This document shows positions 1-10,773 of a DNA stretch of 64,000 nt, piece after piece. The stretch comes from Salvator merianae (Eukaryota; Chordata; Lepidosauria; Squamata; Teiidae), in the NCBI GenBank assembly GCA_003586115.2, contig QVOM02000102.1, positions 1,589,561 to 1,653,560 on the forward strand, in the 5' to 3' direction. The notes beneath the pieces are model-generated. The model saw nothing but the letters and a program-made list of their open reading frames with translations. It was not told the origin of the DNA and did no database searches. Numbering within the stretch: the stretch's first letter is position 1; every line of letters starts with the position of its first letter. Made by a program: the position numbers and the translations under genes.

Positions 1-950
1 TGGCAGTGCAGCAGCAGAGGTGTCAGTTGACAGCAGTATAGTTAGTAAGGGATGTCAGAGGGGATCTGAGCTTCCCTGGCTGTTCTGGAGTGCATTTTTA
101 TGCACATTTGGACCTGGGGGCTGTTCCTGATTTGGATGCTGCCCAGGGGAGAAATTGAAAAGCTGTGGTAATGTAAGTCTCCGGGCAAGCTCTGGTGGGA
201 AAATGTGGAGGGGAGAGGCCAAGTGGCATAATGTTTTTATTTGTTGTTTCTTTCCTTCTGAGTAAACATGCCCAGGTGGAGGAACACACCTCTAGACAGT
301 GCTGATGGGCTTACATGTGTGATATTTGCTTTAAATAAAGACTGATGTCTGGTTTAAACTAGTTTGTAAGCAATTTTCAATGCTGCTGTTTGCATTCTTA
401 ATGGGAAGCTCTCCAGATGTACATTTAAGTCTGATTTAAACAATAGTATAGTCTGGGAAGCCAAATGTCTTTGAATGTTGTCTTTTCAATTTTGACCAAG
501 ATTGTATCAGCTGCTATCAGATCTGTTAATGATTTGCTCCTGAGTTAGTTTTTGTTCTATTGCAAATGATTTTCCAAGCCTCGTTGCTTTACCAGAGAAA
601 CAGAAGATTTTGCAATCCTTCTTGCCCATTTTAAAACTCAGCCTTGTATTTTCCAATATGGATACTGGTAGGTAAAATGGATTCTGGTCTAAATATGGGG
701 GTCCAGGCTCTCTGGTCCAGTTCTGTGTATCTGCAACCTATGTATCAATTGTATCTGTGATACCCATGTCCATTTCTGTTGGTCAGAGGTGTCTGTAACT
801 TGACAGAGCCTTGTCTTTTAGTGTCACAGTGCCCCAAGGCCTTGGGATTGTGGCTAATCATGCCTCAGTAGTGAGTAGAGTCTGATCAGACAGATGTCAG
901 AATTAGAGATGTGAAGACAGGTTTAAAGGTGGAAAAGAATGCCAAAATTC
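1..950. other. Unassigned non-coding DNA
   Basis: I see no open frame with recognisable protein similarity, no tandem repeat and no terminal inverted repeat in this stretch. Base composition is ordinary (moderately AT-rich). Around 480-600 the sequence is free of recognisable repeats and could be single-copy DNA, but nothing in it can be named. Confidence 0.5.
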
Positions 951-956
951 AGATTA

Positions 957-981
957 AGAGAGAGAGAGAGAGAGACAGAGA

Positions 982-1026
<45 letters not shown>

Positions 1027-1079
1027 GAAGGAAGGAAGGAAGGAAGGAAGGAAGGAAGGAAGGAAGGAAAGAAAGAAAA
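957..1079. repeat. Compound microsatellite (AG)n-(GGAA)n-(GAAA)n
   Basis: Uninterrupted AG dinucleotides with two ACAG interruptions run from about 957 to 1025, then about eleven GGAA units to 1069, then GAAA units. The reading frames through it (Arg-Glu and Lys-Glu-Gly-Arg repeats) are products of the repeat, not a gene. Confidence 0.97.
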
Positions 1080-2537
1080 GACTCCTTGGATTTTTCTGTG
1101 CCTACCCTGCTGATACACTATCCTTTTCTGTACTTGACCTTATTCCAGATTATATCTTGGAATAGGGATCTGCCATTTGCATGCTACTATGAACTATGGC
1201 AGACCCCACCTGAGGCCTGCTATAATCTGCACTAGCATGTGGATAGCAGGTCCCGATTCTGGGATATAGCCTAGAATAAAGCCAAGTGCAGAAAGGGTCA
1301 CTCTGTTTGCACAAGACAGAGCAAATTTTGGATCAGGAGGCCCAAAATGCTCTAGACCTCTTTAGATCCAAAATTCCAGTAGATCTTGATAATGAAGTGT
1401 ACTGGTGTACTAGGGACATGAGGGACCCATTTCAGTGGTGTAGCTTTTTGTGCCACTAGAATGGGACCCCAGGGGCTCTGAGACCAGGATCTTTTGTTTC
1501 TGGCCAACCAGGCTCTGAAGCTCACAGAATCCAGAACAGATCTGGATCAGTCCCTGCCTGATCCAGATCCACAGATCCAGAAATGCACAAGTAAGTGCAA
1601 AAAGGCCTTTTGTTTTCTCAAGGTGTTTTTTTTAACTCCCATGATGAATAAAATATTGAAGAAAATATACAGTTCTATAAAAATATATTCTGGCCTCTAT
1701 TCCCTCCTTGGGACAATACTAAGCTACATAATATAGAAATCAGATCATTACAGTTCTTGCGCACTGAGGGAAAAAACATCTCGGATGCAATGTGTGATTC
1801 ATTTTGATCCCTAGGAGCCACTGCCATTTTCACAAGATGAAGAAAAAAGATGTAGTTCCACATTTATTTGTGAGGTTCCTATTGTTGTTTGAACCAGAGA
1901 CTGATGGATTTGCTCCTATTCTTCAGCGTAAGTCTCCAAGGAGTGGGCACCACAAGCACTATCATCAATTTATTCCACAGATATTAGAAATAATGGAGGT
2001 TATTGCACTGCATGCCCAAAAGGCTCAGAAAAGGATAAGAAATAAATCTAAAGATTTTGACATTGGAAAGAATCTTACTCTTTGTATGACCCCAAAAACC
2101 CACAGAATGGCAAAGCAGCACAGAGAAGGTTAAATAAAACATAGTTCTTCATTGATTTCTTTGCTGACTTTACATCTCTAAAGGGAACTAAAAAGTATTT
2201 TGTATATTTCTGGTCATTTTTGCTCTCAACTTGCTTGAAGCAGTTTGAATAGGTGCGATAGTTCTCATCCACACAACTAACCTCCTGCCCGAGGCACCAC
2301 CCACACTTGCCAGCAATTGGTCCAGGACCCATTGCCAGACCAGTCATGTGTGGTGCACACAGTTGGAGCTGAATAGAACAGTCTCTGAAGATTGTGTGCC
2401 TACCTCCACGAGACTGAGTGTGAAAACAGCCTCAGTTTGCCACAAAAATTCCACCTTGCTAAAAAAGACTGAAAAATGAGCTGCCCTTGAAGATTTCTTC
2501 ATGACTGGACCAACACCCTGCTCACTTACCAGTCTCA
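1080..2537. other. Unassigned non-coding DNA
   Basis: No family recognised. A 109-codon open frame at 1804-2133 (+) has Lys/His-rich stretches but no domain I can name, no preceding GC-rich promoter and no matching splice context. I treat it as chance. Short runs such as the segment near 1180-1330 may be old repeat debris. Confidence 0.45.
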
Positions 2538-2625
2538 GGGCCTGTTCACACTTGCCACCATAGAATGTAATTAAACAATTCTGTGCTGGAACAGACCCTG
2601 CAGCGTGGCAGCTATCCATTCCCAG
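2538..2625 (-). mobile_element. MITE fragment, GGGCCTGTTC-type terminus
   Basis: The stretch opens with GGGCCTGTTCACACTT, the same terminus seen on the complete MITEs at 44364 and 10288, followed by the family's subterminal text (a 'ccaccatagaatg' block, then 'ggaacagaccctgcagcgtggcagc'), which parallels 6049-6085. The rest of the element is missing, so this is a terminal fragment. Confidence 0.55.
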
Positions 2626-3130
2626 TGTTCTTCTTGCTCACCTAACTCCCTGCCTTCCTACTGTACTTGCTCAGTACTCTGTCTTCTGTCCTGCTGCTCT
2701 TCTTCATGGCTGGTTGAGGAGGATCATCTCTTTTTATTAGTTCTTTCTCCCTCCAGTTGGACACACTGATTAGCCTTTTTGTTTCAAGCCGTGCTCTGGG
2801 GGTAAATGGGAATACTGGGAATTACCCCCCCCCGGCACTAGACACTCAGGGACCATATCAGATTGGATGTTAAAAATGTTAAACAGCTTGGAAACTCCAA
2901 GCAATGAGGGGATAAAAAGGAAAGCACTCTTAGGCTCAGGATTCCTTGAAAAAAATGATGCACCTCTATTAAAACCCAGCAAAAAGACTTGAAACCCAAA
3001 GAAATAACAATAATCAGTGTAATTTGCCAGAATTAGCTAGTATCAATGTTAGATAGAAAATTTCCTGGAGCAGAGAAGGAAAGAGGAAAAGAAAAGATTT
3101 AACTTCAAACTAAGTAAGGAGATCTAGTTT
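2626..3130. other. Unassigned non-coding DNA
   Basis: No recognisable gene or repeat except a ten-base C run near 2825. Nothing further can be supported. Confidence 0.45.
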
Positions 3131-3140
3131 GTGTGTGTGC

Positions 3141-3173
<33 letters not shown>

Positions 3174-3255
3174 GGAGGGGGGAGNNNNNNNNNNNNNNNN
3201 NNNNNNNNNNNNNNGGGGAGGGATGGGGGGGGGGAGGGGGGAGGGCGAGGGAGAG
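3131..3255. repeat. (TG)n-(GA)n-poly-purine tract with 30-N assembly gap
   Basis: A TG run (3131-3154) passes into GA repeats (to about 3175) and then G-rich purine DNA. Thirty N bases occupy 3185-3214, so the true tract length is unknown. The open frames that cross the gap contain unknown residues and come from the repeat. Confidence 0.95.
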
Positions 3256-6003
3256 AAGCTGAAAATGTGTGGTTGAAATGGCTCCAGAATTTGGCCATTT
3301 TTGCAGCCCAGTGAAATGTTACTGAGCTCCAGAATGGACCATAGGCAATTCCTGCCATCATCAACTTTTTGCACAGTGATGGTGGGAGGGATCATGGCAT
3401 GTGCTGTATGCCACTCTGCAAATATAACAATCCCATTAATGGGCCAGTCATGGGTGATATGCAGTCAATGTGTGCCAGACAAATGCACAGCCTTCTTTTG
3501 GAATGTGGTTCTACATGCCTAGAACCCACTGTGACAATCTAAACTAATCCTGCTAAAGTTTTGAAGTGTGGAGTTCAAAAGACGCCAGACTCCAGAAAAT
3601 ATTTCTGCACATACCACTCAACAGGTTTCATGTTTATCGTAAGTCCTAATCTAACATTTTAACTTTTTTGAAAAGAAAAAAAAAAGCTGAACATCTATGG
3701 CTTCTTCCCCTTCCAAAAGTCTTAGGAGAATAAAATGTTATGGATTTTATTTCTCAACAAAGTTGAAGAAGAGAAGGGAAACGGAGGGGGAATTTTAAGG
3801 ATTATTTCTGTGAAGAAAGCTCTTTTGAATCTCTTCACTTTGAGGGTATTCATGACCCATTTATTCACCTTTCTGTGATCATTCAGGTGAGCAAGGGTTT
3901 GTTTACAAAAATGCTAATACACATTAGCATCACAAATACTGATGAGTATTAAACATATTCATGAGAATGTTTGCATTGGAGGTGATATCTCAGCTATTTT
4001 AAAAACAACAACACCCACAATCTTTCATTATTCACACAATATCTCTGTGAATTGCTACCAATATTCATAGATAATTTGTAGAATAAAAGAGCTATGTATA
4101 TGAACAAAGCACAGACTAGTCAGTGGGAAAACAATACCCCACAATAATATGCAGGTCTTCTGATATGAATCACAGACTACTTGATTGAAAATAACAACTG
4201 ACATCCCTCCCTAGGAACAAAGAACAAACACAGGCAATTTTGTTCTGCTGCTTACATTTTGTTCTTGCTTCTGTGATAATTAGGAACCATGACAAAATAT
4301 TTAGTTTGGATGTCACATAAAGTAATATGGACTTCTGGTGACCAGCATGCTTGGCTTAACATCTGCACCATCCACATCATATGGGACTGGGACTGCTTGG
4401 TCCACACATTAATACATGCCACAAGATGGCTCTGCCTCCTGTCCCATGTAGTGGCCATATGTCTCTTTATCTGGCATGCTCCCAGATAGAGAATCTATGC
4501 CTGGGAACACTTTAGCAGGAGACCATTTTAAAGTAGTCCCCCACATGTGCTAGGCTGGTTCTTCCATCTTGTCATCATGCACAGAGAGGCAGTAGAGACA
4601 AGAATGGTTCAGGCCTTGTTTTGAAGCTGAGTGACATTTCACTAAGATCCAGAAGTAGACCCACTTCTAGTGGCCTGGTGAAATGTCTCTAGACTGCAGC
4701 TTTTGTTTCACAGCTTCTGGTGGGGCAGCTGTCAAACAGTTGGCTGCCAGTGCACTCCATGCTGCCTGCTGCATTCCTTGCTTGGAAAAGTAGTTCCGGG
4801 CCAGGAACTATGTCTGCAGTGTGTGTCCAAGGTTTGTGTGTGGATGTTGCCTAAGGAAATGGAGAGCCAGCCCTTTTGTTACTCTAAAATTGTCTGCCTC
4901 TGAATATAAGGGAGTTTGATACCACTGAGAAGCAAGGAGGTATGATACAGGGTAACATGTGCTAGTGTCTGGTGGCCTTTAGAACTGGGAGGTGCAGAGG
5001 GCAGCTCCTTTGGGAGATGGAACCCTTGCAGTTGGATTACAAATGTGCAGTCTGCTGTTAATGTGAATCACAGGGATTGGAGCATTTTGTCGTGACTTCT
5101 TTTTGCCCATAAATTGCATTCTCTGTAAGTTTAAGCTCTTTCTGATTTTGTTTTCAACAATAAAAGCATGCTATGCAATCTTTCTCTACTGATATCTTTA
5201 TTAATAAGAAAAAAATACTCCAATTGAAGATGTGGAATATAATTCAGATTGCTAAAATCTTCTGGCATTTATCTTCTCTCAAGTTTAATGGTAACATATG
5301 AGTTTGAACACCATGAAGTTGGAATAATTTGCCATATGACCATAACAGAGAATAGAAATCATAATACAGGTCTACAAAAAAAAAAAAAAAAAAAAAAATC
5401 AGGTGCCAAGGTTTTTTGAAAAGATTTAGGGTATTTTGAGGGTGCTGAATTCAAAAATCCCATTACTTTTGCTGATTTTTTTCTGGTTTTGAGATAATGG
5501 ACATCCATGAAAATAATGCATTCCCCCAATGCGACTTGTGTGTGATAACAAATGCAATAGCTTTTGGTCTGTCTTTTGACTCTTTCACAGTGTCTTAGGT
5601 AATGAAATATCCCATATAATTATTTTGTATTTCAATTTGTAGGCCTACAATATTCTTGCAATTCTGAATGCATTTCAAACATGTTGCGTTAATTAATTAA
5701 TTAACTATTAAATATCTCAGAAACTAGAGCCAATCTGACAAAACTGAAGTCATATTCTTAATCAGTTCCATAAACTTAATATAAAACAGTTCAGACATCG
5801 TTGGCACCAAAATCACTGTATACCAGTGTAATAGAAATAGAAACCTATTTACGATCATAATAGAAATAGAAATCTATTTACCAACTTACCAGTTTGTTGA
5901 CTACTCACCTACTTATATCTTAAGACTGATATCTAAAAAAACAGTCAAAGCAACACAATGCTATTATTGTAGAGACCAAAAGGATGAGAAGATATAAAAA
6001 CCA
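3256..6003. other. Unassigned DNA with candidate conserved segments
   Basis: No coding sequence recognised. Segments 3290-3330, 4625-4660 and 4670-4700 share short wording around a 'tgaaatgt..ct' motif and may be debris of one old repeat. A 23-base A run lies at about 5376-5398. Two parts (3800-4100 and 5480-5780) read as complex, repeat-free, AT-rich DNA with homeodomain and POU-type words and are treated under findings. Confidence 0.45.
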
Positions 6004-6461
6004 GGGGCTTTTTCACACTTTCCACCTTGAAATGTTTGAATCTAACCATTCCAAGGTGGAACAGTCTCTGCAGTATGGCAGCCAATCCTCACCACAAGGG
6101 CTAGAATATCCTGGAAAAGGGCTTCCAGCATTCATAGTGCAAATGCCACTCATCTGCCATGACAGTGGCTGTGGAAATGTCCAGGCACTGCTATGGTGAC
6201 CAGTGATATGGCATGCAAGTGCACAGCCACAGTTGTGTTGTGGCCTGCAATGTTTGTGTCTGGAAGTAGGTGTGAATGCTGTATACCGGGAGAAAACCAG
6301 CTGCTCCCAGTACATCTGTGGATTACAATTTTGTTGTCCACAGCTGGCAGTGATTGGGAACATCTGCAGACATTCCTGATCACTAGGGTCTCTGTGAAAT
6401 GCAGACACACTGTGCTACTATGCATCTTCACGCTTATTAGCACTAAAGTGCAAACAGGTCC
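6004..6461 (-). mobile_element. MITE, GGGCC-TTTTCACACTT terminus family, copy 1
   Basis: The left end reads GGGGCTTTTTCACACTTT. The right end, read on the other strand, is GGACCTGTTTGCACTTT, so imperfect terminal inverted repeats of about 17 bp bound 458 bp. Just inside the left end is a short hairpin (ccaccttgaa ... ttccaaggtgg, 6021-6058), which in other copies lies at the right end. This copy is therefore inverted relative to 10288 and 44364. No transposase reading frame is present. Confidence 0.7.
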
Positions 6462-6660
6462 AAGAAGATAAAACCATCAGTTAAAGTCAACATGATTTTT
6501 AACAGTGCATAAGCTGAAAAAAGGAGTAATATGTAAAGTTGAAAGGGAAGTAACTTGAGGTTGCTGGACAACTGCTTAAGTGCCCCCTATGACTCTCACT
6601 TTGCATGGGTGGCTATGAAAGAAAGAACCTTTATTAGTGGTATTGATAGACAGTATATAC

Positions 6661-7251
6661 TAGGGATGTGCATGAAGCTTCGTGACTTTCGAATTTCGCG
6701 TGAAAATGGCGTTTCCTCCAACTTCGCACGAAATCCGAAGTGATAAGGGGGTAGCGAATACGAATGCCGAAGGTCCTGGCGACTTTCGCTGTCGTTCGGG
6801 ACCTCCACCATTTGCCGCAAGTTCCCTCTTTTGGGCCGCTAGAAGCTCCGTTGCATCGGAGCGTCACACAGCCTTAAAGAGGGAACTTGCAGACCGATCG
6901 GAAACATCAGAAAAATCAAGACCTTCCCTTCGCCTTGATTTTTCTGATGATTCCGATCACTCTCTCTTTCCCCCTAGTCTGTCAGTGTGCGCACGTGACT
7001 GACAGGCTAGGAGGAAAGAGAGAGTGATCGGAAACAGAGAGAAATCAAGGCGAAGGGAAGACCTTCGCGGCGAAGGTCTTCCCTTCGCCTTTATTTCTCT
7101 CCATTTCTGATTGGTTGGTCGCTGCGAAGATTTTCACAGCAAAAACAAAAGGCTCCCTTTTCGAGCCTCTCATTTTTGCGCGAAAACGAAGCCCCGTTGC
7201 TTCGCAGCACTGCGAAGCGAAGAGGGGAAAGTGCCTTCGTGCACATCCCTA
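6661..7251. mobile_element. Complete non-autonomous hAT element (591 bp)
   Basis: The ends are TAGGGATGTGCATGAAG and its inverted partner CTTCGTGCACATCCCTA, terminal inverted repeats of 17 bp with one mismatch. They are flanked on both sides by an identical 8-bp target duplication, GTATATAC (6653-6660 and 7252-7259). An 8-bp duplication is the hallmark of the hAT superfamily. There is no transposase frame; the interior is several long hairpins (see findings) with a composition clearly richer in CG dinucleotides than the flanks. Confidence 0.92.
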
Positions 7252-7379
7252 GTATATACTGCTAGACCTGTGAAGTCTGTCCTTTGAGAAATTACCATTT
7301 TTAAAATGTTCTCAATGGAAAAAAAAATCACATTTTATATTTAGGGCACTATCAGTATGGTGGGCAACAGTTGCTAGTA

Positions 7380-9245
7380 ATAATGAGAAGTTCCTATTGC
7401 TCCCAGTCACCCCCAGAGTGAGAGACTGGGACTTGTCTGGTGGAGATCTTGTTTGCTGCAGCTGCTGCTGTAGTTTCAGACATCAAGACTTCAAGGTCTA
7501 CTGGTGGGACTGCTGCTACAGTTACTTCAAGATCTCTGGCAGTGTGGAGTGCATGTGTCTCACAGGGCTGGGCTGAAGGCAGCTGGCAGCCATTACAAGT
7601 ATCTGCTGTATTACTATATAGACCCACTGCTTGTGGCAGTGGGGTCACCATTGAAAGGGCAACATCAAAGGGGGACACTATTTTGAGGAGACACTTTGGG
7701 GAAAGCAAGGGCCACTCCCTTTGGTCCAAGACAATAGGGAGCTGTGGGAGAGTTTAGTGGCTGGTGGGAGTTTTTAACTTGTTGTTAAGCTCATTTCATT
7801 GCTTAATATTCTTTTAGCTTATTTACAGTGTCTGTATTGGGGGTGGGAATAATGTGCCAAGGCAGAGAAGGAGGGGAATATCACTGGGAGCAAACAACAC
7901 TGTAGTGACAGGCAAGCGGAGGTATGGTGCTGGGAGGAAGAAGACTTGCTTTAGTTATCACTCCAAGACAATACATCAGTTATCCCTGACTTGATCCTGG
8001 ATGAAAGGGATGAACTGTCATGTAACAGAAAAACATGGGCAGATGAACTGGGTAGCCATTGTTTCACCAAGTTCTGTCTCTCAGGTTACTCAGTGTAGCA
8101 TTGTTTCAGACCAGTGGGATGGGGAGAAGTTGTCTCTGTTATCCATAAGACTTTTGTATCTCTTACCAGGTGACTAATCCACTCTGTGCCCTGACTTTGA
8201 CAAACTGCTCTTGTTGATGAATCAGAGAGACAGGATAGGGATGCCACTGATGTACTGCCCACCTAGCTGCCCAGCAGCCTCCCTATCTGAACTGACCGAG
8301 ATAGTCTCTGATGTGATGTTGGAAGACCCTGTCACGGTGGTGTGAGGAATTTCAACATCCATGCTGAGGCGTAACCTTCAGTAGACCAGCTCAGGTCCTC
8401 ATGACTTTCATGACAACCATGGGGCTGTCTCAATATGTTACTGGCCTAACACATACAGCAGAACATACTGTTGAGTGGATACTCATAGTGGATTGGTGAG
8501 AATCTATTGATAGGAAGACTAGTGGTAAGCTTGTTGTCATGGATAGATCACTCACTGATCAAATTTAGACTTGTAGTGGCAGTTCCTCTGCACAGGGGTG
8601 GGGGACCCATTGAGATGGTGCATCCTCAGAGACTTACAGATTCTGGATGTTTTCTGAATGCTCTGGGGGATTTTCCAGTTGACATGGATGGCTATGAGTG
8701 TGCGTGACAACCCCAATATAGTCTCAGAATAATCACAGATTTTAAACTATATCTGGAGACACCTTTTGTTTCTGAAAAAGCTAATAAATGTCTTCTGCTT
8801 GTTCCCAAAACCTCGCTCCTCCATTCCAAATTTCACTCATAGAGACAGTTTCTATTTTTAACTTTTGAAAAGTAATGGATGGCCATTCAGCAACAAATAC
8901 TCTTCAGGGAGTAGCATGCAGGAGAAGAAAAGAAGATATTATGTTGAAATGTCAGATAGCTATTAGACGGTCAAAATGACTCTGAATAGGCCTTCTTTGT
9001 TACATCCCTGCAGGAGGTCTGAAATCACCTGGAGAGGTTCCACAAAATACAGAATGGCATCTCATGATGACTCACAGTCAGGCCTTATCTGTGGTAGCAC
9101 TTACATTGTGGAAAGCCTTCGCCTCAGATATTCAGGAGACATCTACAGTTAAAGGTTTCAGGCACCCACTGAAGACCTATCTCCAAGCAACAGTAAAATA
9201 TCTTACACTGATTTTCTCTAATCAATGCATTACCTGTGAAATTAT
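7380..9245 (+). pseudogene. Decayed non-LTR retrotransposon (L2/CR1-like) with endonuclease remnants
   Basis: Around 8220-8700 the + strand can be read, with frameshifts, as an apurinic-type endonuclease: a frame ending in LTEIVSDVMLEDPVTVV, then (next frame) N-F-N-I-H-A at 8348-8365, where the family has G-D-F-N-I-H-A, then W-I-D-H-S-L at about 8538-8560 in place of the conserved S-D-H. At 9064-9190 a frame containing TLWKAFASDIQ and LKTYL resembles the tail after the reverse-transcriptase domain of L2/CR1-type elements. Most of the RT is missing between them. The 7380-7790 part resembles 44830-45000 and is probably the element's 5' region. It is dead: stops, frameshifts and an internal deletion. 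Clade assignment is by eye only. Confidence 0.6.
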
Positions 9246-10287
9246 TTAACTTACTTCATTGAGTTTTTCACTGTTGCAGCAATACACCCCAAACTGCAGT
9301 CTTGCATCGATGTAATCATAGACATATTAAAACAATCATGATTCTTAATGTGAAGCTTAATTCTGCTTATTATAAACTAATGGGGCTTTCTGTATAGCAT
9401 GGGTTATCCTACACCATGCTGGCTCAAATCACACAACTTGGCCCATGATGAACAGGGCTGCCAATGGCCTCACCAAAGGCTATCTGCTTTGTGGCAAGCC
9501 CATCGTGGCCCAGCTTTGGAAATGGCTGCCTGACTGGATTTGTTTAGGAATACTTCCTGCACCACTTCAAGATGTCTTGAGAAATGGGGCTGAGCATCAT
9601 GGCTGTGGTATACTGAACCATACAATTGTGTGCCAACTGCACGTATCAGTGATTGGTCTGGTATGCCAGCTGAAATGCTGTATGAACTGCTTACAAGAGG
9701 TCCATGCTTGAAGCCAGTATGGTGCCATTTTTGCACCATGGCTCATTCCAGTGCCTTGTTTGATGCAAATGAGGTGTTCTACCAGGAAAAGTGGGCTTTC
9801 ACTAGATCAGTCCACAGTGCAGATCAAGTATTCCAGAGGCCCCACTGGGTTCATTTATGTTGAAAAGATCCCAGGTTGCAAACATATGTGTGCATGTATA
9901 ATATTTTTTCCATTTGGAGAAGGGGACTTGTGAAGGGCCAGAAGTATTGGCAAAGGGTGTATCCTTTAATGCAGAATACTTCTTTTGGTTTTTATCCTAT
10001 AATTTTTATGCTTAATGTGTTCATAAAGTGTCTTTTTAAAATATATTTTATTATATATTATACAAAATCATTACAGTATAGTTAAATAACCAATAACTAA
10101 AACAAAGTTATAAATCTAATATCAAATATCATTCCATGTGTCTATCATACAAAATCTAAAAGAGTAATTTCTAAGTTAACATTCTGTTATTGCTAACTTA
10201 TATACAAACATATGTTTGAACCACCTGTTATATACTTTTGAGGCTAACCAATTATATATTAGGTAAAGCACTCATCAAGAAAGACAT
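9246..10287. other. Unassigned DNA, probably old repeat debris
   Basis: 9400-9860 is complex, CA/TG-rich sequence resembling a degraded dispersed repeat, with weakly inverted parts (for example around 9725-9745, 'atggtgcca...tgcaccat'). I could not find its ends. 10020-10287 is AT-rich and continues after the inserted MITE at 10774. No coding sequence recognised. Confidence 0.4.
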
Positions 10288-10773
10288 GGGATCTGTTTGC
10301 ACTTGCTGCTAGCAAGTGTCAAGGATGCTTGCTAGCCAGGTGTATTCGCACCTTGCTGAGGCCTGAGTGGCCAGGAGCAGTCTACAGCTGCTCCCAATTG
10401 TGGCTACCTGTGGAGTGCTAATTAGTGCTCCACAACCTTACCAGGAGGTGATAGTCATCTCCTGGTAAGGTACATCTGCACTTACCTGGTGTTGCGGCAT
10501 CTGGGCCAGTGCAATGTACTGATAACACCTGCATCATCACCCGGTTGTGCCTGCATGCTGCATGGACCTGCTAGTCACCATGGCACTGACCGGATGCTTT
10601 GTGGCTGCTGCCATGGTCTGGATTGGGCACCGTGAGTGTTGGTAGCTGGCTTCAGGTGTAGACCTAGGACCCCACAGTGTGGATGGTGTCTGTGCTACGG
10701 GGTCCATTCTACCTTAGAATGGGATAATTATCCCATAATTATCCCATTCTAAGGTGGTAAGTGCGAAAAGGCC
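10288..10773 (+). mobile_element. MITE, GGGCC-type terminus family, copy 2
   Basis: Left end GGGATCTGTTTGCACTT; right end (other strand) GGCCTTTTCGCACTT. The interior carries two striking palindromes: a 24-bp near-perfect one at 10410-10433, and at 10711-10755 a perfect 20-bp inverted repeat with a 5-base spacer next to the right terminus. Total about 486 bp, with no coding capacity. It interrupts an AT-rich stretch seen on both sides. Confidence 0.75.

Noticed and set aside
911..1235. Arg/Glu and Lys/Glu-rich frames
   Set aside because: Products of the AG/GGAA microsatellite.
3105..3395. Frames crossing the N gap
   Set aside because: Contain unknown residues and TG/GA repeat translation only.
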